A DNA stretch of 5,188 nt from NCBI GenBank assembly GCA_013151585.1, contig JAADHY010000568.1, forward strand, positions 1 to 5,188. Direction: 5' to 3'. This stretch comes from Planctomycetota bacterium. Lineage in GTDB: Bacteria > Planctomycetota > Planctomycetia > Planctomycetales > Planctomycetaceae. The notes below the pieces were generated by a model, which was not told the DNA's origin, ran no database searches, and worked only from the letters and a program-made list of their open reading frames with translations. This document shows positions 1-4,384 of this stretch, in pieces. The position numbers and the translations under genes are program-made. Within the stretch, counting starts at the first letter, position 1. Every line of letters begins with the position of its first letter.

Positions 1-92
1 GTTACATCCTTGCCCCCGCCCACCTGTTTCAGCCCGATGTCCCGCCCGAGAACATTTTGGCGATGTACGAAGCTGAGCGGACAGCTCAATGA
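1..92 (+). CDS. C-terminal end of a uroporphyrinogen decarboxylase (URO-D) family protein, 5' part outside window
   Basis: The frame starting at base 3 is open from the window edge to a TGA at 90-92 and gives 29 residues. They begin YILAPAHLFQPD and continue VPPENILAMYEAERTAQ. The pattern [YF]ILAPxHxxQPDVPPENILAMYEA is the typical C-terminal end of URO-D superfamily proteins, where the last beta-strand and helix close the TIM barrel. True HemE enzymes usually end with something closer to FNLGHGILPxTPVENV. I therefore favour the wider family (corrinoid or coenzyme-M type methyltransferases and uncharacterised paralogues) over haem-biosynthetic HemE. Only the tail is visible, so no catalytic residue can be checked. 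The gene converges on the cytochrome operon and is not part of it. The reading frame was identified from protein similarity, because the fragment is too short to stand out as an ORF. Confidence 0.75.
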   Translation, partial: YILAPAHLFQPDVPPENILAMYEAERTAQ

Positions 93-422
93 CGATGCTG
101 CGCGGCAAATCCGCTCCGTGAAACCGGTCTCCATCCCTGTCGGCTTTGACTTCAATGCGCCGGTGCCTTCGGCGATTCAACGTTTTGGCTCCAGGCCAAA
201 CGCTGCAAGAAAACACACACCGAATTCTGGCCATGGGTGCCGGGAGCGACGTATACGAACGTCGTGGCCGCTGGCGAGCACGGGGGCGGGGGCACGCGAC
301 CGAACACGTCTTTCTCCCCGCGGCTGCCCGGCGGAGGCCTGGTGGCGTCCACCCAGCGTTTCTTGCCGTTTTCGCGTTCGGCTGATTTCGGAGGTTTCCC
401 ACTTAAAGTCGTTCGCCTGAGG
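93..422. other. Convergent intergenic region, no supported gene
   Basis: These 330 bases lie between the stop of the URO-D-family gene (+) and the stop of the heptahaem cytochrome gene (-). Open frames exist on both strands, but their translations are Arg/Pro-rich, show no recognisable family and have no convincing start. I see no tRNA, rRNA or CRISPR. Three small inverted repeats are present: CGCCG/CGGCG at 158-162 and 170-174, a longer bulged hairpin at 181-202, and CGACGT/ACGTCG at 247-252 and 259-264. None is followed by a T-run. A G-rich stretch (GGGGGCGGGGGC) lies around 282-294. The region may simply hold the 3' untranslated ends and termination signals of both genes. Confidence 0.6.
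181..202. terminator. Possible bidirectional hairpin between convergent genes
   Basis: CGTTTTGGC at 181-189 pairs with GCCAAACG at 195-202 across a five-base loop (TCCAG). This leaves an eight-pair stem with a single bulged T. It lies 89 bases after the URO-D-family stop and 221 bases after the cytochrome stop on the other strand. Neither side has a T-rich tail, so it is not a standard intrinsic terminator. A factor-dependent or U-less terminator, or an mRNA-end stabiliser, is possible. A chance hairpin is also possible. Confidence 0.25.
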
Positions 423-1211
423 CTAATGATGCTTGTACCAGCCGGCCCGCTTGATGTCGTTCCAAGAGGTTGTCTGGTGACATAAATAACACTGATCAAC
501 ACGCGCCTGGTGCTGGCCTGCGACTCTTTGAGAAATCATTTTGAAGTGCATCATGTAATGGCTGGGCGGAGCTTGATGGCATTGAGCACAATCGGTCGAT
601 CGGGGTGACGGATGACGATACTCGGGGATCACCCAGCGGTCGGTCGCATGGCACTGAGCGCAGTCGGTCCCGAAGAGGCCGAAGTGCTGGTCGTCGTTGG
701 CGTGGCAGGTACTGCAGTCGAGGAGTGCTTCTTCGGCACTGATTCGTTTGTGCGGAGCCGCGCCTTGCTCAATCCGATACAGCAGTTGAGACCTCAGGGC
801 TTGGTTTTCGCTGTCGGCCGCGCCGGATGCCAATTGGCGAAGTCCGATGCGGACCAATGCCCGATGATCCATCTCGGTCGGACGCCGCCCAAAACCTCGA
901 TGCTCAGGATGACACTCCTTGCAACTGGCGATGCTGGCGTGGAAGGCCGTCGGCTGCCGCTGCAGAACCGACTCGTTGTTGGCGTGACACAGGATACACC
1001 GAGCGGGTTCGACGCCGCGAACGGCCGCGTGGCAGGCCGCGCAATCCTGTTCCAAATGACGGTGCGCGGCGGAGAGTTTCCCGGGTTCGGTCAACCGCTG
1101 CCAAGTTGCCGCTCGTTTCAGCGCAGCGTTCGGCGGCGTCGCCCACCACAGCCCGATCGCCCCGAGAAACGCCCCCACCCAAGCCAACAGTTTCCATCGT
1201 CGCCGGGTCAT
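423..1211 (-). CDS. Membrane-anchored seven-haem c-type cytochrome (cytochrome c3-like family)
   Basis: The 262-residue protein begins with a basic N-terminus (MTRRRWK) and one hydrophobic segment (about residues 7-24). This is an uncleaved anchor or signal peptide that places the rest in the periplasm. Seven CXXCH haem c motifs follow at residues 57-61, 72-76, 97-101, 166-170, 184-188, 208-212 and 241-245. All 14 cysteines of the protein lie in these motifs. The motifs form two groups, three and then four, separated by about 65 residues. Many further histidines (H50, H52, H91, H104, H116, H176, H200, H218, H222, H234, H261, H262) could be distal ligands, so bis-His haems are likely. The protein ends WYKHH directly at a TAG stop. 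The ATG overlaps the upstream cytochrome b stop by 4 bases (ATGA), and an AGGTGG ribosome-binding site lies 5 bases upstream. The inferred role is to accept electrons from the b haems and pass them to a periplasmic or outer-membrane partner. The specific acceptor is unknown. Confidence 0.9.
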   Translation of the reverse strand: MTRRRWKLLAWVGAFLGAIGLWWATPPNAALKRAATWQRLTEPGKLSAAHRHLEQDCAACHAAVRGVEPARCILCHANNESVLQRQPTAFHASIASCKECHPEHRGFGRRPTEMDHRALVRIGLRQLASGAADSENQALRSQLLYRIEQGAAPHKRISAEEALLDCSTCHANDDQHFGLFGTDCAQCHATDRWVIPEYRHPSPRSTDCAQCHQAPPSHYMMHFKMISQRVAGQHQARVDQCYLCHQTTSWNDIKRAGWYKHH

Positions 1212-2035
1212 TCAAACCACCTAAGACCAAAGTGAATCGCCGCCCAGATATGGAGTGCCATGAGCACGTACAGAAGGACCGAGATCACGATGTGGAACTT
1301 CAGCCACTTGCCGAACCAGCGTTTGAACGTTTCGTGGGTCTTGATGGCATACTCCACGTCGGCGATCGCGTCCGAGAGTTTCAGCACGGTGGCGGGCTCT
1401 GTCACGCCCGCCGTGGCCATTCCTGCGGACCGCTCGCCCGCTTCATGCACGACCAAAGCGGCCGCCAGCCGGCCCCAAAAGCCGGCGAAGGGACGCAGCA
1501 GACGTGCCCGCTCGGGGTCCATCGCCAAACCGGCTGCCGCCCGCTCGTAGGCCGCCTGGAGTTGCGCCAGCATTGCTTTCTTCTCACGAATTTCCGTCGA
1601 GAACTGGTTCATCAAATAGCGTCCGGCAAATCCGCTTACCACGACCAGCAGCGTCATTCCGGTCAAAGCAATCCCCAGCGGACTGACGAACTTGTGCCCA
1701 GTATGCAGGAGCACCAGAATCGGCCCGACGATACCAGCGTAGATGTGCCATGTCAGCAACGTGCGCATCGAAACATACTGCGTCACGAGCTTCTTGAGCC
1801 GGCGAATGCGTTTGACCGCCGAATAGACCAGTGGCACCAACATCAGCAGCCCGCCCGTGATGGCTAACAAGCCGCCCGTCAGGCTTCCCGCGAATCGCGG
1901 CGAGCGATGGACAAGAAAGCCGAGCCACAGGATGATCATCAAAAGGGTCAAGCCGGTGGCGAGAGTTCGTTCGCGTTCTTTCATGGGTTGGTCGAGGGTT
2001 GACGGTTGAGGGTTGACGGTGAAGGTCGTCGTCAC
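1208..2035 (-). CDS. Five-helix di-haem b membrane cytochrome (ferric reductase/NOX-like transmembrane domain)
   Basis: Counting from the outermost start (275 residues), hydrophobic helices lie at about 28-43, 52-73, 94-112, 118-140 and 245-268. A cytoplasmic loop of about 100 residues, partly coiled-coil-like (about 145-170), separates helices 4 and 5. Helix 3 carries H97 and H111, and helix 5 carries H248 and H262. Both pairs are 14 residues apart, the spacing that stacks two b haems across a membrane in NOX/ferric-reductase and other di-haem b proteins. With basic KERER and KRIRRLKK segments inside, H97/H248 face the cytoplasm and H111/H262 the periplasm. H114 and H268 are extra. The inferred role is to carry electrons from the flavin/FeS reductase encoded upstream to the heptahaem cytochrome encoded downstream. 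The start is uncertain. The coordinates use a GTG at 2035 overlapping the upstream TGA (GTGA), but residues 3-17 are translated heptamer repeat. An ATG at 1984 gives 258 residues and retains all helices, and I find it at least as likely. Neither start has a clear Shine-Dalgarno. Confidence 0.85.
   Translation of the reverse strand: MTTTFTVNPQPSTLDQPMKERERTLATGLTLLMIILWLGFLVHRSPRFAGSLTGGLLAITGGLLMLVPLVYSAVKRIRRLKKLVTQYVSMRTLLTWHIYAGIVGPILVLLHTGHKFVSPLGIALTGMTLLVVVSGFAGRYLMNQFSTEIREKKAMLAQLQAAYERAAAGLAMDPERARLLRPFAGFWGRLAAALVVHEAGERSAGMATAGVTEPATVLKLSDAIADVEYAIKTHETFKRWFGKWLKFHIVISVLLYVLMALHIWAAIHFGLRWFE
1217..1222 (-). promoter_or_regulatory. Ribosome binding site of the heptahaem cytochrome gene
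   Basis: On the minus strand AGGTGG ends 5 bases before the ATG at 1211-1209. It differs from AGGAGG at one base. It lies inside the 3' end of the cytochrome b coding sequence and supports the ATG that overlaps the preceding TGA. Confidence 0.6.
1985..2019. repeat. Tandem heptamer repeat TTGASGG at a gene junction
   Basis: On the plus strand, consecutive 7-base units read GGGTTGG, TCGAGGG, TTGACGG, TTGAGGG and TTGACGG. The last three match TTGASGG exactly and the first two are degenerate. On the coding strand this is CCSTCAA. It lies between the reductase stop (2032) and the ATG at 1984 of the cytochrome b gene. If translation starts at the GTG at 2035, it encodes TVNPQPSTLDQP. Short AACCCTCAACC-type repeats of this sort are, as far as I recall, scattered between genes in planctomycete genomes, which argues that this stretch is non-coding. 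Confidence 0.6.
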
Positions 2036-4068
2036 GCGTCGATTGTCACGTCAGCATCCGCTTTGGCCTGACAGGCCAGGATCATGCCGGCGGCTTTGTC
2101 GTCGGGATCGAGCCCGTCGTCGGTTTCCATGGTGACCTGACCGGACACCAATTTCACCGTGCATACACCGCACATGCCAACCCGGCACGAGTAGTCGATC
2201 TCGACGCCGACCCGCTCGGCCGCTTCCAGCAGAGTCTCATCGGGCCACAGCGCCGTCGACTTCCCCGATTTTTCGAAAGTGACGGTCGGGCCTGCGGGCG
2301 CTTCCGCCTTGTCCTGGTCTTCTTTCGCCTCGTGTTGTTTCGTGACGGTTTCTTGGGCTTCTTTTGCGTGCGGCTTCTGGAGCGATCCGAAGCTCTCCGT
2401 GAAGATGCTTTCCGCTGGCACACCCAGCTCGGTCAGCATCTGTTTTGTGGCCTCCATCATCGGAGGAGCTCCACAGAGATGAACTCGCCTCGACGCGATG
2501 TCCGGCACCCATTGAGCCAAAAGTTCTTTCGTCAGTCGGCCCCGGTGGTAGCCCTCGACGTCCGCCTGCAAGCGACTCATCGCTACAAACACATGCAGAT
2601 TCCGATGCCGCCGCTGCAACCGAATCAGCTCATCACGGAAAATGAAGTGCTCCGGGTCCCGACATGCCACGATCAGGAAAATGTCGCCGGACCAGCCCAT
2701 GTCGGTCAGAGCGCGGGTGATGCTCATCATCGGCGTGATTCCGACTCCACCGGCGATCAAGACCACACTGTCCGCTTCTTGGCCGGTAAAAACAAACTTG
2801 CCATTTGGCGCCTGCACTTCCAGCAAGTCACCTTCTTTCACCACATCGTGCAGATAGCGGGACCCGACCCCGTGTTCTTCTCGTTTGACCGTGATTTCGC
2901 AGTAGTAGCCCTGAGTCGGCGAAGACGAAATCGTGTAGCTGCGGCGGATCGGTTTTTCCCCCACGGGCAATGTCAACGTGAGGAACTGGCCCGGCAGGTA
3001 GCTAAACGGCAACGCGCCGCCGTGACACGCCACTAGCCGGAAGGTCTTCACGTCCGGTGTTTCTTGGAAAATTCGAGCGACACGCAGCCGGCACAGTTTC
3101 CGCTTGACGACCGGGAGCAAGCCCGGCGAAACCTCCAGCCGATCCACAGGCGGCGTTTCCGTCGCGCACGGCGTCTCCGACTGCTGGCAGCATTCGTCTT
3201 CCGAGGTTTCGGTCGTTTGGGACGTCGTTTCTGTGGCGGTGTCGAGTGAGCGGGCCACCGGTGGTCGCGCCGCGGCTGGAGCGGTCGTGGACGAGGATGG
3301 CGGAGTGGGCTTCGCGGTCTGTGCGGGCTGCGCTGCCTCGCCCGAGGCGCCGAGGTCTTGGCCTGCCGCGAGATGTTCTAACAGGGCCGAGGCCCGTCGC
3401 ATCTTGAAAAAATACATCCAGATCGCACCGACGGTGAACGCCGTCAAAACCACCATCACCGCCGTGTGAAAAACGTCCATCCCCCAAATCCGAAAACCAG
3501 GCTCGGAGGAAGCGACCGGTAATAGGTTCATTTCTCGCTTAAACCACTGAAGAGCCACATTACGCGGCGCTTTGCCTTCGGCGATCGCCCGGTGCGCGGC
3601 CAAACCGCTTTCGAACTGGGCCAGTCCTTGACGCAGAATCGCCGTGGCCTCTTGCATCGCTGCGAAATCGTCCGTCGAAGCGGCTTCCGCCAGCCGCTCC
3701 AGCCCGTCGGACAACAGGGCCGTACCAGCAAGCATACGTTGATGAGCTTCTTGCTCGATTTCGGCCCGTTTCTCCAGAGGCAGATCAGGAAGCGCCATTA
3801 GTTGCGGATACATTTCTTTCGGCTTGGGGGCCCCCATTTTTTCCATCATGCCGCCCATGCCACCCCCCATCCCTTTGCCACCCATCATGCCGCCCGCTTC
3901 CGCCTTCGCGGCCGGCCCTTTGCCAGCCGGCGGGCCCTTCTTCGCTGCCTGACTCGGATGGTGTTTGGCATGCTCTTCTGGAGACACCTGAGCCCGAGCG
4001 CTCGCAGCGAATAGCGCCGCTGTCACCAGCGACACAACCAGCCACGCGATCCTGTGGTCCCTTCTCAT
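2032..4068 (-). CDS. Membrane-anchored FAD/NAD(P)H/[2Fe-2S] reductase with secreted Met-rich N-terminal domain
   Basis: This 678-residue fusion starts with a Sec signal peptide (1-26, ending ASARA before QV). A periplasmic Lys/Ala/Gly/Met segment follows, with nine Met at 61-91. Next is a predicted helical domain (about 87-185) and one transmembrane helix (about 198-221), followed by basic KMRR, so the remainder is cytoplasmic. A Thr/Pro/Ala linker (222-320) contains C293, C294 and C301. The ferredoxin-reductase-type FAD domain carries RSYT at 376-379. The NAD(P)H domain has GGVGITPMMS at 440-449, a CGAPPMM motif near 532-538 and ESFG at 558-561. A charged linker leads to a C-terminal plant-type ferredoxin with [2Fe-2S] ligands C628, C633, C636 and C666 (CX4CX2CX29C). 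This cytoplasmic order (FAD, NAD, FeS) matches Hcr-like and oxygenase reductases; the anchored periplasmic half is unusual. The inferred reaction is NAD(P)H oxidation with one-electron delivery to the cytochrome b. I chose the ATG at 4068: it is followed by an ideal signal peptide and preceded by AGAGGGA at 9 bases. A TTG at 4089 is less likely. Confidence 0.9.
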   Translation of the reverse strand: MRRDHRIAWLVVSLVTAALFAASARAQVSPEEHAKHHPSQAAKKGPPAGKGPAAKAEAGGMMGGKGMGGGMGGMMEKMGAPKPKEMYPQLMALPDLPLEKRAEIEQEAHQRMLAGTALLSDGLERLAEAASTDDFAAMQEATAILRQGLAQFESGLAAHRAIAEGKAPRNVALQWFKREMNLLPVASSEPGFRIWGMDVFHTAVMVVLTAFTVGAIWMYFFKMRRASALLEHLAAGQDLGASGEAAQPAQTAKPTPPSSSTTAPAAARPPVARSLDTATETTSQTTETSEDECCQQSETPCATETPPVDRLEVSPGLLPVVKRKLCRLRVARIFQETPDVKTFRLVACHGGALPFSYLPGQFLTLTLPVGEKPIRRSYTISSSPTQGYYCEITVKREEHGVGSRYLHDVVKEGDLLEVQAPNGKFVFTGQEADSVVLIAGGVGITPMMSITRALTDMGWSGDIFLIVACRDPEHFIFRDELIRLQRRHRNLHVFVAMSRLQADVEGYHRGRLTKELLAQWVPDIASRRVHLCGAPPMMEATKQMLTELGVPAESIFTESFGSLQKPHAKEAQETVTKQHEAKEDQDKAEAPAGPTVTFEKSGKSTALWPDETLLEAAERVGVEIDYSCRVGMCGVCTVKLVSGQVTMETDDGLDPDDKAAGMILACQAKADADVTIDA

Positions 4069-4077
4069 CACAAACAA

Positions 4078-4084
4078 TCCCTCT
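4078..4084 (-). promoter_or_regulatory. Ribosome binding site deciding the reductase start
   Basis: On the minus strand AGAGGGA ends 9 bases before the ATG at 4068-4066 and 6 bases before an in-frame GTG at 4071-4069. It lies downstream of the TTG at 4089, so it argues against that longer start. ATG is preferred over the adjacent GTG by codon strength; the protein would differ by one residue. Confidence 0.55.
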
Positions 4085-4184
4085 GGCAAACTGGCACCAC
4101 CAACCGAAACAGATCGCTCCCCGCGGAAGCACCAAGACCGTCAGCTCAAATGGCGGGGAACGCACCGCGAGTCACCGCGGCACG

Positions 4185-4324
4185 AGACGGAACGCCCCGA
4201 GCCAAAATCCAATTGACGGACAAAGCCGCACCGTCAATGGTTTGCCCCAGACCAAGCGGCGCGCCGCCTGCAGCGTCCGCCCCGCATTGTCTCATTCCGC
4301 TTTGACGATGACCAGACGGAACGC
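4185..4324. repeat. 11-base direct repeat AGACGGAACGC, two copies
   Basis: Identical copies lie at 4185-4195 and 4314-4324, 129 bases apart, flanking the inverted repeat in the spacer. By base-counting alone, an exact 11-mer repeat within about 316 bases is unlikely but not impossible. The flanks do not extend the match. They might be regulator sites or debris of an older duplication. Confidence 0.25.
4212..4238. repeat. Perfect 8-bp inverted repeat (hairpin or operator)
   Basis: ATTGACGG (4212-4219) and CCGTCAAT (4231-4238) are exact reverse complements separated by 11 bases, giving 19-base centre-to-centre spacing, close to two helical turns. That geometry suits a dimeric regulator operator. 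As RNA it could also form a stem-loop. On the minus strand the stem is followed by TGGATTTTGG, which is not a real U-tract, so an intrinsic terminator is not well supported. It lies 144 bases upstream of the reductase ATG. Confidence 0.4.
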
Positions 4325-4384
4325 GATGAAGCCGGGTTTTCTTCAGAACATCGGGCTTCGGAACTTTCGGCGATTCAGGACAAT

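Larger units (their letters stand above)
4069..4384. other. Intergenic spacer between the Spy-like gene and the reductase operon
   Basis: These 316 bases separate two genes on the same strand. They hold the reductase ribosome-binding site, a perfect 8-bp inverted repeat (4212-4238) and an 11-base direct repeat, AGACGGAACGC, at 4185-4195 and 4314-4324. A weaker GAAGCC/GGCTTC stem (4328-4333 and 4354-4359) lies just after the Spy-like stop. On the minus strand, TTGACG (4237-4232) resembles a -35 box, but the hexamer 17 bases later (AATTGG) is a poor -10. An 80-codon frame begins in an ATGA overlap with the Spy-like stop but does not read like a protein. The length suggests the reductase operon may have its own promoter here, but I cannot place it. 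Confidence 0.5.

Noticed and set aside
247..264. CGACGT-ATACGA-ACGTCG inverted repeat
   Set aside because: A six-base stem in a G+C-rich gap is expected by chance, and no gene start lies close enough for it to be an operator.
10..420. Plus-strand 136-codon frame at the left edge
   Set aside because: It overlaps the URO-D-family tail in another frame and then runs through the intergenic gap with Arg-rich, family-less sequence.
152..502. Minus-strand frame extending from the 3' end of the cytochrome gene into the gap
   Set aside because: It overlaps the heptahaem cytochrome coding sequence in another frame, lacks a convincing start and matches nothing I recognise. A remnant of a decayed gene in 152-422 cannot be excluded without a search.
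827..1867. Long plus-strand open frame (346 codons) across the two cytochrome genes
   Set aside because: It lies antisense to two genes with clear haem motifs and membrane helices. Its translation is Arg/Pro/His/Gln-rich, typical of an antisense shadow in G+C-rich DNA.
4069..4089. Upstream TTG start for the reductase (adds seven residues)
   Set aside because: The good ribosome-binding site lies downstream of this TTG, and the ATG at 4068 opens an ideal signal peptide.
4328..4359. GAAGCC/GGCTTC stem just after the Spy-like stop as a terminator
   Set aside because: It has only six pairs, a loop of about 20 bases and no T-run, which is too weak to call.
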